DNA of 64,000 nt from CAJQQK01 sp965224225. Lineage in GTDB: Bacteria; Pseudomonadota; Alphaproteobacteria; Rhizobiales; Hyphomicrobiaceae. Positions 26,898 to 35,259 of the stretch are shown here, one piece after another (position 1 is the first letter of the stretch; every line of letters begins with the position of its first letter). The position numbers and the translations under genes are program-made. Under the pieces are notes generated by a model, which was not told the origin of the DNA, did not search any database, and saw only the letters and a list, made by a program, of their open reading frames with translations. The DNA is taken from assembly GCA_965224225.1 (NCBI GenBank), contig CBDCZF010000027.1, forward strand, positions 72,907-136,906, in the 5' to 3' direction.

Positions 26898-27863
26898 ATG
26901 AGCGACAATCAACCAGATGACACGCCAGACGGGACACAGCCGCCCGGCGATCGTCGAACGGCGCTTCCCTGGCAGAGCCCCAAGGATGCCCTTGAAGACC
27001 GGGATGCACCGGACAAAGTGCAAGCGCTGCTGGAGAGCCCGAGCTACAGGCCGGCCGACCAGGACAAAGAGTTTCTCGACCGCGACGACGTTCGCTTTGT
27101 TCGGCTCGGCCTTGATTATTTGAAGCCGGAGTTGTCGATGGCCGAGCGCAATATCGCGCATACGATCGTGGTCTTCGGTAGTACACGGATCAGAGAGCCG
27201 GCCGCCGCGCTGCGCATGGTGGCGGCCTGCGAGGCGCGTTTGGCCGAAGCACCGGAGAACGAAGCCAACCGCCGTGCTCTTGGCCGTGCCAAGCGCGTCG
27301 CGGAGAACAGCCGCTACTACGATGAAGCTCGGCGCCTTGGACAGACCGTCGGGCGCGAGGTGGAGGGCGCCAACCAACTCGTCATAATGACCGGAGGCGG
27401 GCCCGGTATCATGGAGGCGGCAAACCGCGGCGCCCACGATGCGGCTGGCCAGTCTGTGGGCCTCAATATTTCGCTGCCGCATGAGCAGTATCCCAACCCT
27501 TACATCACGCCGGATCTATGTTTTCAGTTTCACTATTTCGGCATGCGCAAACTGCATTTCATGCATCGCGCTAAAGCACTGGTCGCTTTTCCCGGCGGTT
27601 ATGGGACAATTGACGAAATCTTCGACGCGCTGACGCTCATCCAGACCAGGAAGATGCGACCGATACCGGTTGTGCTTGTCGGCAAGTCGTTCTGGTCGCG
27701 TGCCATCGATTTCGAGTTTCTGGTCGAGGAAGGGGTGATTGATCCTGAAGATGCAGAGTTGTTCTGGTATGCGGAGACTGCCGAGGAGATCTGGCATGGC
27801 ATTGCCGGATGGTATGCGGCCAACGGTGGCGTGTTCGGCCAAAGCGAAGGAGCAACGATGTGA
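26898..27863 (+). CDS. LOG family protein (nucleotide 5'-monophosphate phosphoribohydrolase type)
   Basis: This 321-residue protein carries the LOG/lysine-decarboxylase-like signature. GGGPG at 166-170 followed by IMEAANRGA, and PGGYGT at 232-237 followed by IDE, form the active site that cleaves the N-glycosidic bond of nucleoside monophosphates, including cytokinin nucleotides in some members. It is longer than the minimal 190-residue LOG proteins. The first 85 residues are charged and probably flexible, and residues 105-160 are helical. GGAG lies ahead of ATG at 26898. It may be co-transcribed with the metallo-hydrolase. Whether it makes a cytokinin-type product is unknown. Confidence 0.87.
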   Translation: MSDNQPDDTPDGTQPPGDRRTALPWQSPKDALEDRDAPDKVQALLESPSYRPADQDKEFLDRDDVRFVRLGLDYLKPELSMAERNIAHTIVVFGSTRIREPAAALRMVAACEARLAEAPENEANRRALGRAKRVAENSRYYDEARRLGQTVGREVEGANQLVIMTGGGPGIMEAANRGAHDAAGQSVGLNISLPHEQYPNPYITPDLCFQFHYFGMRKLHFMHRAKALVAFPGGYGTIDEIFDALTLIQTRKMRPIPVVLVGKSFWSRAIDFEFLVEEGVIDPEDAELFWYAETAEEIWHGIAGWYAANGGVFGQSEGATM

Positions 27864-28038
27864 TCTTTGTCATGCGACGCAGCGTCAAGGTCCTCGGCGA
27901 ATTCTAAGATCTCACGGCGGATCCAAATGAACTGAAGAACCGATGGCGTGCGACCGTGCATCCAGACCTGACTTGATCGGTCGTTTCATTGCTCTATGCA
28001 CGAACAGCGTCGAAAGAACTAGAATATCGTCCGGCCCA

Positions 28039-28794
28039 CTACCCCAAAACCTCACTCAGAACCGCAAGCCCATTGAGTGCCGGCGGGAAGCCGCTGTAGG
28101 GGGCCGTTTGGACAACGGCTTCGATCACCTGTTCCTTGGCTAGTCCGGTATTCAAGGCCGATTGCGCGAACTTCGAGAGTTGCCCAGTGAGCCCGAGGGC
28201 TGTAAAGGCTGCGACGGCTACCAGCATGCGCTCTTGGCGCTCAAGCCCCGGACGGTTCCAAAGTTCGCCGTAGCCGTAGCGAATCGCTGCCGGATAAAGC
28301 GCGCTCGTCACTGGATTGTCGGCGGAGGCATAGCCTTGCGTACTTCGCGCACCGTGCAGTTCAGACATGATAGTGTGACCGCGCACGTCCAACTCTTCCA
28401 GCGATGGTGCCTCATCGTCCCTCTCCGGCAGTTCAATTCCACGCTCTGCGAAAACCTCCTGTGCAATCACCGCTGCCGCTTCCGCCTTCACGAAACCGCC
28501 GTAGAGCCCGGCCTGCAGGAATACCTCCAGGATGCCCCGCGCTTCGAGGCCGGCATCGAGAGCGGAGCGCACCATGCCAGGCAACTGTGGCAGATACGGC
28601 GACGGGCAAAGAGCAGCCAATGTGCAGATCGTGCGTTGGCGTCGGTCAAGATGCGGGCGGTCCCAGATGCTGGCGAAGGCGACTTCGTCCATCAAGTCAT
28701 TGAAGCCCGGCATCGCCTGGCACGTGCCGACCGGCGCGATACCAAGCTCGGAGCGCACCTGCCGGCCCCGCTCGATCAGTTGCTGCCTGTTCAT
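28039..28794 (-). CDS. Carboxymuconolactone decarboxylase (CMD)-family protein, two CMD domains
   Basis: This 251-residue protein contains two tandem CMD-like segments, about residues 45-120 and 160-245. The first has RRQRTICTLAALC and YGGFVKAEAA. The second has RQERMLVAVAAFTALG and YSGFPPALNGL. Family members include gamma-carboxymuconolactone decarboxylase and thiol-dependent alkylhydroperoxidases; the CxxC motif of AhpD is not present, so a decarboxylase or ring-opening role is more likely. ATG at 28794 follows GAGGGAG. It is divergent from the MaoC-like gene, with 83 bp between the starts, and begins the catabolic-looking cluster. Confidence 0.8.
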   Translation of the reverse strand: MNRQQLIERGRQVRSELGIAPVGTCQAMPGFNDLMDEVAFASIWDRPHLDRRQRTICTLAALCPSPYLPQLPGMVRSALDAGLEARGILEVFLQAGLYGGFVKAEAAAVIAQEVFAERGIELPERDDEAPSLEELDVRGHTIMSELHGARSTQGYASADNPVTSALYPAAIRYGYGELWNRPGLERQERMLVAVAAFTALGLTGQLSKFAQSALNTGLAKEQVIEAVVQTAPYSGFPPALNGLAVLSEVLG

Positions 28795-28877
28795 CGGATA
28801 CTCCCTCAAGATCGCTTTATCTATGCTAATCTCCTTGCCACGTGCGTAACGAAGCTGGCAACTCGAAGGGGGATGTC

Positions 28878-29681
28878 ATGGCCGCCCCGCAAAGCCTCAT
28901 CTATAACGTCAAAGCCTACAACCTCTCCCATTCCTCCGAGAACAAGATCCACGACAACGCGGTGGCTCAGAAACTGGGCTTCACCGGTGGTCTAGTGCCG
29001 GGCGTCGAGGTCTTTGCTTATGCCTCACACGTACCTCTGGAACATTGGGGAAGGCCATTTCTCGAGCGCGGCCGGATGGCCGGGCGCTTCGCCAAGCCGG
29101 TCTATGATGGACGTTTGGCGACTGTCACCGGCGACAGGAATGGCTCGCAGATTGATCTCAAGGTCGAAAGCGACGGCGTCCTTTGTGCCACCGGCACGGC
29201 TATCTTGCCGGAACACCCCCAGGAACCGCCTCCATTATCGAATTTCCCGCCGGCCATCCCGCCAGCCGAGCGCCCGCCCGCCGATGACACCAGTCTCGCC
29301 GAAGGCCGCTATCTCGCCAGCGCTGAGATAGAATTCGACCAGCAGGCCTCGACCGGCTATCTCCGTGACGTCAGGGAAACAAGCACAATTTATAGGGACG
29401 AGGGCCTCGGGCACCCGGGCTATCTGCTGCGCCTGTGCAATCGTGTGCTTGTCGACAACGTCGTGCTGGCGCCATGGATACACACCGGCAGCGATGTGCA
29501 ATTCCACGGCCTCGCAAGGGTCGGAGACCGGTTGGTGGCGCGCGCACATATTGTGGCGAACTACCACCGCAAGGGCCATCACTTCGTCGACCTCGACAGC
29601 CTGATCCTCGCCAACGGCGAGCGGCCAATTGCCCACGTCCGGCATACGGCGATTTATCGCTTGCGGCATCTTGAAGCCTGA
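28878..29681 (+). CDS. MaoC-like / hot-dog-fold dehydratase-type protein
   Basis: This 267-residue protein has an N-terminal stretch reading HDNAVAQKLGFTGGLVPGVEVFAYASH, the type of His-containing loop and hydrophobic helix found in MaoC-like hydratases and other hot-dog proteins. A second half (from about residue 150) includes a similar AHVRHTAIY ending. Two hot-dog halves are therefore plausible. Acyl-CoA hydration or thioester chemistry is the usual role; the substrate is unknown. ATG at 28878 follows AAGGGGGATGTC, which is a strong site. The CMD gene is divergent and MmgE/PrpD is the next gene downstream, in opposite orientation. Confidence 0.6.
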   Translation: MAAPQSLIYNVKAYNLSHSSENKIHDNAVAQKLGFTGGLVPGVEVFAYASHVPLEHWGRPFLERGRMAGRFAKPVYDGRLATVTGDRNGSQIDLKVESDGVLCATGTAILPEHPQEPPPLSNFPPAIPPAERPPADDTSLAEGRYLASAEIEFDQQASTGYLRDVRETSTIYRDEGLGHPGYLLRLCNRVLVDNVVLAPWIHTGSDVQFHGLARVGDRLVARAHIVANYHRKGHHFVDLDSLILANGERPIAHVRHTAIYRLRHLEA

Positions 29682-29940
29682 GCATCGTTCTCTCGAAGCT
29701 GTTACTCGGAACCGCTCATGCCATCAAGAATTGTCGTCATCGCCCACCCGCCAACGTTATACTGATTGCCGAGTAAATGGCGTCGCTTGAGTTCGAAATG
29801 CTTGTGTTTGAAGCCGGAGATCCGGTCTACCGCAAAGTCTCGCCGAGACCAGCAAGGTGAAGCCGACACAGCTTCTCAGAGCCGGTTACCACAAGTTCAA
29901 TCTCGAAGTCGTACACCTTCTTATTATATGTCAATGATGA

Positions 29941-31317
29941 TCAATTGGATGCGCAATGCTTCACCGGGAGCGAAGCATCAGGCAGTGTCTCGAGCGACCA
30001 GAGCGCATCAGCCAGGGCCGGAATGTCACCGGCAAATCCGGAATGCTGCGCGAGTTGTGTTAGTTTGTCCTGTAGTTGCTGATCACTCATTGGGTTTTGA
30101 GAACCGCCAACTGTGTTCTTGATCTCTCGCAGGTGTCGAGACCCATCGCGCATCTGCAGAACCACTCTCACGCTATCAATATCGTAGCTTTCATCATCGA
30201 CGAAACGGATCGGCGGGCGAATGCCATCCCGTTCGCTTTCGGCGACGGCGTTATCATTGAACTCACTAAGTCCGGCTATGCCGCGGCGAAGCACGATGGC
30301 AATGGCATGTTGGGCGCTGACCTGCGACTCGCGACCAGTTTGAACTAGTGGCCGGTCCGCGCGTTGGCGCAACAGCGGGTGGCCGGTCAGCTCAACTTCA
30401 CAGATCTCATCTATCTTTAGTCCCGGGACATTATATAGATCCAGACATGCCTCGATGACCGGGTTGAGAACGACCCCGACGGGGTAGGGCTTGTAAGTGT
30501 TCGTTGCGATCTGCCAGTTCTTGCCGAGATTGCCGACGATCGCGTCAAAATCAGGCGCGTCGGCATAGACCGGCAGGAAGCCGCGTGGGCCCTCGAGCGG
30601 AGCGACCGGACCGGAAAAACCTTCGCCGGCTAGAAGCGCCGAAACAATTCCATTTCGCGCAGCGTTGCCGACACTAATGCTCTTGGACATGGTGCCAAGT
30701 GTCTCGACCAAGCCGGACGATTGTGCTGATGCGTTACCGAGCGACCAACAATGCTGCTCCTCGGTTAAGCCCAGCAGTACACCAGTCGCCACCGCTGCGC
30801 CGAAAACCCCACACGTTGATGTGATGTGCCAACCTCGCGCGTAATGATAGGGCGAAACCGCATTTCCAAGCCGGCACTCAATCTCCGTTCCGACAATGAA
30901 GGCGTGCAAGAGCTGTCTACCGGAAATCTTTCGGGTTTCAGCCAATGCAAACAATGCAGGCGCAACCGGTGCGGTCGGATGAATAATCGTTGTCGGATGG
31001 GTGTCGTCAAAGTCGAAGATGTTGGCGCTCATCGCATTGACCGTGGCAGCCAACAATAGATCAACATGCTCAGCTCTGCCGACTATCGTGCAGTCCCGAT
31101 TTCCGGAGTACGGAGACATTGTGGCGAGCATTTTGTCGATGGCCGGCTCCCGGCAACCTGCCAGTCCCGTTGCGAAGCCATTCAGAATGGATCGCTTTGC
31201 TTCGTGACAGACCGTGTCCGGGATATCATCCCAGCGCGTGCACGTTGCAAACTTGGCAACCGCGCGTGTGATTTCACCGGTAGCAATCCTTGAAGCGCTG
31301 ACTGTGCTTGAAGACAT
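29941..31317 (-). CDS. MmgE/PrpD family protein
   Basis: This 458-residue protein is of full family length. Family members include 2-methylcitrate dehydratase PrpD, iminodisuccinate epimerase and cis-aconitate decarboxylase. Support comes from the helical N-terminal domain with FDFDDTHPTTIIHPTAPVAPAL near residues 100-120, GWHITSTCGVFGAA at about 165, and the AASL-like MSKSISVGNAARNG segment, followed by the KPYPVG loop. ATG at 31317 is used because GAGGA lies six bases upstream; an ATG two codons earlier would have no spacing. The substrate is probably a carboxylic acid from the same pathway as its neighbours. Confidence 0.88.
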   Translation of the reverse strand: MSSSTVSASRIATGEITRAVAKFATCTRWDDIPDTVCHEAKRSILNGFATGLAGCREPAIDKMLATMSPYSGNRDCTIVGRAEHVDLLLAATVNAMSANIFDFDDTHPTTIIHPTAPVAPALFALAETRKISGRQLLHAFIVGTEIECRLGNAVSPYHYARGWHITSTCGVFGAAVATGVLLGLTEEQHCWSLGNASAQSSGLVETLGTMSKSISVGNAARNGIVSALLAGEGFSGPVAPLEGPRGFLPVYADAPDFDAIVGNLGKNWQIATNTYKPYPVGVVLNPVIEACLDLYNVPGLKIDEICEVELTGHPLLRQRADRPLVQTGRESQVSAQHAIAIVLRRGIAGLSEFNDNAVAESERDGIRPPIRFVDDESYDIDSVRVVLQMRDGSRHLREIKNTVGGSQNPMSDQQLQDKLTQLAQHSGFAGDIPALADALWSLETLPDASLPVKHCASN

Positions 31318-31517
31318 CGGCATTCCTCTTGCGCGCGTTCAGCGATCAACGTCGGGCATGTCAGGACAAAAACCGGCTGTCATCGTTTGGCGGCAACGCG
31401 AGATAAGTCTAAGTCCACGGTTTCTCAATGGCACGCAACAGATATCATAGTCGCAATACTAGGACGCCGGCAAAGGAGCTACGGTTGACGCTCCAACATT
31501 AGCGCTGAGCAGGTCCA

Positions 31518-32282
31518 ATGAAACGCTTTACGGATAAGGTCGCAGTTGTCACAGGTGGAGCTTCAGGCATTGGTGAAGCAGCGGTCAGGCGATTTCTCGA
31601 TGAAGGTGCAAAGGTCGTGTTTGCTGATTGGGACGCAGCACGCGGCCGGAAAGTTGCCGACAGCTTGAAGAACAATGCCGCTGACGCAAAATTCGTCGAG
31701 GCCGATGTCTCCACCGAGGCCGCGGCCGCGGGTATTATCGATCACGCGGTCAACGAATTCGGCGGGATCGACATCCTCGTCAACAATGCTGGCATTCGCA
31801 TGTATCAAACGGTGGTCGAAGCCAGCGCCGAGAGTTGGGACAAGCTCTTAGGCGTTAACCTCAAGAGCTATGCCTACTGCGCGAAAGCGGCAATTCCGCA
31901 TTTTCGACGCACAGGCTGTAACATCGTCAACGTAGCTTCCGTGCGTTCGGTGACGGCGGGAAGCAGGACGGTTCAGTATGACACCGCGAAGGCGGCAATA
32001 GCCGGATTGACGCGTGGGATGGCGATGGACCACTCTCCAGATGGCATCCGCGTCAATGCCGTTTGTCCCGGTCCGATCTTCACGCCGTTTCATGCGCGAC
32101 GGATCGAAGCCGCGGGACTGACCGTTGAGGACTATAACAACGATGCAGCCGAGCGCACGATGCTCAAGCGGCCCGGCACTCCCGAAGAGGTCGCCGCATG
32201 CATCCTCTTCCTTGCCTCGCCAGATGCTTCCTACGTTACCGGTAGCTGCTTGTTTGTCGATGGCGGGATGACCGCGATTTAA
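31518..32282 (+). CDS. SDR-family oxidoreductase
   Basis: This 254-residue classical short-chain dehydrogenase has the cofactor motif TGGASGIG at 12-19, NNAG at 89-92, and the catalytic Ser141, Tyr154 and Lys158 (YDTAK). The FADWD segment at about 35-39, with Asp at the end of the second strand, suggests NAD rather than NADP. GAGCAGG precedes ATG at 31518. It faces away from MmgE/PrpD with 200 bp between the starts. The NIPSNAP gene follows 120 bp downstream. The substrate is a secondary alcohol or ketone of unknown identity. Confidence 0.9.
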   Translation: MKRFTDKVAVVTGGASGIGEAAVRRFLDEGAKVVFADWDAARGRKVADSLKNNAADAKFVEADVSTEAAAAGIIDHAVNEFGGIDILVNNAGIRMYQTVVEASAESWDKLLGVNLKSYAYCAKAAIPHFRRTGCNIVNVASVRSVTAGSRTVQYDTAKAAIAGLTRGMAMDHSPDGIRVNAVCPGPIFTPFHARRIEAAGLTVEDYNNDAAERTMLKRPGTPEEVAACILFLASPDASYVTGSCLFVDGGMTAI

Positions 32283-32402
32283 GTACGACGTCTCCGGCGA
32301 GCGCCGCTTTGTGGACGCGCCTGGCGCAGCTGTGCTTTTGTCCTTTGAGACCACTCGCAGCTTCTCCAAGTATGCTGCCAGCAACTCCAGGAGGCCGCTC
32401 CC

Positions 32403-33005
32403 ATGATCGTTGAATTTCGAACCTACACTTTGCACCCGCGCACTTTGCCGGAATTCCTCAAACGCTTCGAAGGAAAACTTGAGCGGCGACTGACCTATTC
32501 GCCGCTTGCTGCATTTTGGTTCACTGAGTTCGGACCGCTCAACCAGGTGATCCACGTCTGGAGCTATGCCGACGAATTGGAACGTCGAAAGGTTCGTGCA
32601 CAGGTCATAGCAGACGGCGTCTGGCCGCCGAACACTTCTGAGTTCATAGCTGAAATGAGATCCGAAATTTTCGATCCGCAAACCTTCGCGCCAGCCCTAA
32701 AGCCTGGTCAGGTCGGACCCTACTTCGAGATGAGGCTCTACACGCTGCGACCGGGAACCGTCCCCCAGATGGCAGAGCGCTGGGCTGAATATCTTCCCGG
32801 TCGTGTGAAACTGTCTCCTCTCGTCGGTGTCTTTACTCATGAGAATACTTGGATGCACATCTGGGCTTACTCGAGCCTCGATGAGCGGATGGCAATACGG
32901 AGCAAGGCAAAGTCAGAGGGCATCTGGCCACCACCGGGAGACAGTCCGGTTCTCCGTCAAGAAACCAAGGTCATGTTGGCAGCGCCATTTTCACCAATCA
33001 GGTAG
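32403..33005 (+). CDS. NIPSNAP family protein, two domains
   Basis: This 200-residue protein contains two tandem NIPSNAP repeats, about 1-98 and 106-200. Each begins with a VEFRTYTLHPRTLPEFL or FEMRLYTLRPGTVPQMA strand-helix. Each ends with an IHVWSYADELERR or MHIWAYSSLDERM motif and an IWPP element. NIPSNAP domains take the dimeric alpha/beta-barrel (ferredoxin-like) fold; their biochemical role in bacteria is mostly unknown. AGGAGG immediately before ATG at 32403 is a very strong ribosome site. The next gene starts eight bases after its stop, so the three small genes are an operon. Confidence 0.85.
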   Translation: MIVEFRTYTLHPRTLPEFLKRFEGKLERRLTYSPLAAFWFTEFGPLNQVIHVWSYADELERRKVRAQVIADGVWPPNTSEFIAEMRSEIFDPQTFAPALKPGQVGPYFEMRLYTLRPGTVPQMAERWAEYLPGRVKLSPLVGVFTHENTWMHIWAYSSLDERMAIRSKAKSEGIWPPPGDSPVLRQETKVMLAAPFSPIR

Positions 33006-33013
33006 GGACCAGC

Positions 33014-33415
33014 ATGTCAGACGATGCAAAGTATCTCTTTGTTGTCAGCATGGATGTGCGAGCTGACAAGGAAGACTTGTTCAACGAGGTTTATGATCAG
33101 GAGCATGTCCCGTTTTTGACCTCGGTTCCGGGCGTCATCTCGGCGACGCGTTCCGTTCGCGAGCCGCTTACCATGATGCTGGCCGGAGAGCGCCGAACGA
33201 TGGATCCGGGTAACGAACCGCACTACAGCGTTACCTATGAAATCGAAAGCCCGGACGTGCTGCTTAGTGCAGAATGGGCAGATGCGGGTGAGCGTGGGCG
33301 TTGGTCGAGCGAGGTCCGTCCCTTTACGGCCAACCGCCGTCATATTCTTCGGAAGGTGATCGGCGGAGCAAATGCATCAGATTGCCCGAAAGGCGAGACG
33401 CACGGAAGTTCATAG
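33014..33415 (+). CDS. Small dimeric alpha/beta-barrel-like protein (EthD-like)
   Basis: This 133-residue protein has a VVSMDV first strand and a helix ending in EVYDQEHVPFLTSVPG, which leads into a second strand. That is the layout of EthD/ABM-type ferredoxin-like domains. The EHVP core matches two copies in the next gene and one at 58818. Such small barrels include monooxygenases, isomerases and ring-cleaving helpers, but specific function cannot be assigned. AGGGA precedes the ATG. It is in operon with NIPSNAP upstream (8 bp) and the duplicated homologue downstream (8 bp). Confidence 0.65.
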   Translation: MSDDAKYLFVVSMDVRADKEDLFNEVYDQEHVPFLTSVPGVISATRSVREPLTMMLAGERRTMDPGNEPHYSVTYEIESPDVLLSAEWADAGERGRWSSEVRPFTANRRHILRKVIGGANASDCPKGETHGSS

Positions 33416-33423
33416 GTGGATTG

Positions 33424-34074
33424 ATGGCAAAAGGAATACTCGCGGTCGCATTTGACTATTCAACGGCACACGCTGATGAGTTTCACGACTGGTATGATCT
33501 GGAGCACATCCCGGAGCGACAGGCGATAATCGGTTTTGGCCTGAGCGAGCGTTGGCTCAGTCGGGACGATCCGAGTATCGCCGTTGCAACCTACGATCTC
33601 GACTCGGCTGACGTGCTGCGAAGTGACTCGTATACGTCTGTTGCCCACAACAACTCTTCGGTTTGGACCAAACGCGTCACGGGCATGTGCAAGCAGCTGC
33701 TGCGCTTCGAAGGTACACAACTCACGCCGGGAGATGAAGCTGCTCCGAGCAACGCAGGCGGATTGCTCTTGAATGCCATGAACGTGACGGCTGAGGCGGA
33801 GGATGAATTCAACGCCTGGTATGACGAAGAACATCTCCCGGCACTTGCTGCGGTTCCGGGAACACTGGCCGCGCGACGCTACCGTTCGACTGAAGCAGGC
33901 GGCGGAACCCACAAGTACGTCGCCATCTATCATTTGAGTACGCCGGAGGTAACGTTTAGCGATGCATGGCGCGAAGCGGTTGAGTCACCCTGGAGCGCTC
34001 GAGTCCGACCGCATTTCCAGGACCGATTACGAATCCTGACCAGCCGCTACGTACGCAGACAACGCGACGGTTAA
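33424..34074 (+). CDS. Duplicated EthD-like alpha/beta-barrel protein
   Basis: This 216-residue protein has two homologous halves. The first contains DWYDLEHIPERQA (about residues 21-33) and the second AWYDEEHLPALAAVPGT (about 131-147), each following a beta-strand and helix. The internal duplication would let one chain form the barrel that single-domain relatives form as a dimer. ATG at 33424 follows AGGTGG; the frame extends to 33301 but overlaps the upstream gene. It ends the cluster, and an IS91-type element begins about 120 bp later. Function unknown. Confidence 0.68.
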   Translation: MAKGILAVAFDYSTAHADEFHDWYDLEHIPERQAIIGFGLSERWLSRDDPSIAVATYDLDSADVLRSDSYTSVAHNNSSVWTKRVTGMCKQLLRFEGTQLTPGDEAAPSNAGGLLLNAMNVTAEAEDEFNAWYDEEHLPALAAVPGTLAARRYRSTEAGGGTHKYVAIYHLSTPEVTFSDAWREAVESPWSARVRPHFQDRLRILTSRYVRRQRDG

Positions 34075-34298
34075 GCTGCGGGACGATCAGATAGCGGGTG
34101 TCTGAGATGCCACGCGAGGTTCTTTCCGGCTGATGTCTGCTGTCGGTTGGAGCGGACGAAACGAGTTTCGGGCGCCATGTCTGCCGCGTCTCAACGAACG
34201 AACCCGCTTCCGCGGGAGAGCGCTGCGCGCGAACCGTGCTGCGAGGCTTGCGGCGGAGTAACCAACTGAACAGCATAGGATAACGGGGCCGGGGCTCC

Positions 34299-34339
34299 GT
34301 CTTGAGGATCGAGGGGTTCAACAACTCCAACCTCAAGAC
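34299..34339 (+). promoter_or_regulatory. Conserved hairpin before the IS91 copy 1 integrase
   Basis: GTCTTGAGG and CCTCAAGAC form a perfect 9-bp stem enclosing 23 bases, ending 11 bases before the integrase ATG and overlapping the ribosome-site region. The same structure precedes the integrase of copy 2 although the two integrases have diverged. It may control translation or be a recombinase binding site. Confidence 0.55.
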
Positions 34340-34350
34340 AGGAGACCCCG

Positions 34351-35247
34351 ATGACCACGCCGTATCCCAACGAGCCGATCAGCCCATTGCGCGCCCGCAT
34401 GATCGAAGACATGCGCGTTCGCAATTTCGTTGCTGGCACCCAACGCGACTATATCCGCGCCGTCAAGAAGCTCGCAGCCTTTCTCGGGCGCTCGCCAGAC
34501 ACCGCGACGGCCGAGGAACTGCGCGCATTCCAGCGGCATCTGGCAGCCGGCCTTGCCAATCCGCCGTCGATCAACATCACGGTGTCGGCGCTGCGGTTCT
34601 TCTTCCGGGTAACCGTTGACAAGCCGGAGACCACTCGGCATCTGGTTCACGTTTACGAGCCGCAGAAGTTGCCGCGTGTGCTGTCGCCGGACGAGATCTT
34701 CTGTTTGCTGGAAGCGGCAACGGCGCCGAGGGACAAGGCGATGCTGAGTGTCGCCTATGGTGCCGGCCTGCGTGCCATGGAGGTGGTGAAGCTCAAAGTC
34801 TCCGACATCGACTCGAAGCGCATGCTGATCCGCGTCGAGAACGGCAAAGGCGGCAAAGACCGGTTTGCGATGCTCTCCCCGACACTGCTTGAGGTGTTGC
34901 GCGACTGGTATCGTATTGCCCGCCCCAAGGTCTTCCTGTTTCCGGGTCGGGACAAGATCGCGCCGATGACGACGCGGCAGCTGAACCGCATCTGCCATCA
35001 GGCGGCCGACCGGGCCGGTTTGCCTAAGTGGGTCGCGCCGCACACGCTACGACACTCCTTCGCGACGCATCTGCTTGAGAGCAATATCGACGTGCGCGTG
35101 ATCCAGGTCCTGCTTGGACACGCACAGTTGGAGACGACGGCTCGCTACACGAAGGTGGCAACCAACACCATTCGTGAGGTGATGAGCCCGCTCGACCGGT
35201 TGAACATTGCGCCACCGGACCAAGATGACGACGAGCCACCGGCGTAG
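34351..35247 (+). CDS. Tyrosine recombinase (phage integrase family), IS91 copy 1
   Basis: This 298-residue recombinase has an N-terminal SAM-like core-binding domain (about 10-95) and a catalytic domain. The catalytic domain contains YGAGLRAMEV (first Arg), HTLRHSFATHLL (His-x-x-Arg), LLGHAQLETTARYTKV (His and the Tyr nucleophile), and a Lys in the beta-hairpin near RVENGKGGKDR. It is of XerD-like size. ATG at 34351 follows AGGAG. The transposase gene begins 12 bp after its stop. Its exact role in movement of such IS91 elements is not settled; resolution of intermediates is a reasonable guess. Confidence 0.9.
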   Translation: MTTPYPNEPISPLRARMIEDMRVRNFVAGTQRDYIRAVKKLAAFLGRSPDTATAEELRAFQRHLAAGLANPPSINITVSALRFFFRVTVDKPETTRHLVHVYEPQKLPRVLSPDEIFCLLEAATAPRDKAMLSVAYGAGLRAMEVVKLKVSDIDSKRMLIRVENGKGGKDRFAMLSPTLLEVLRDWYRIARPKVFLFPGRDKIAPMTTRQLNRICHQAADRAGLPKWVAPHTLRHSFATHLLESNIDVRVIQVLLGHAQLETTARYTKVATNTIREVMSPLDRLNIAPPDQDDDEPPA

Positions 35248-35259
35248 TCGGCACGTCGC

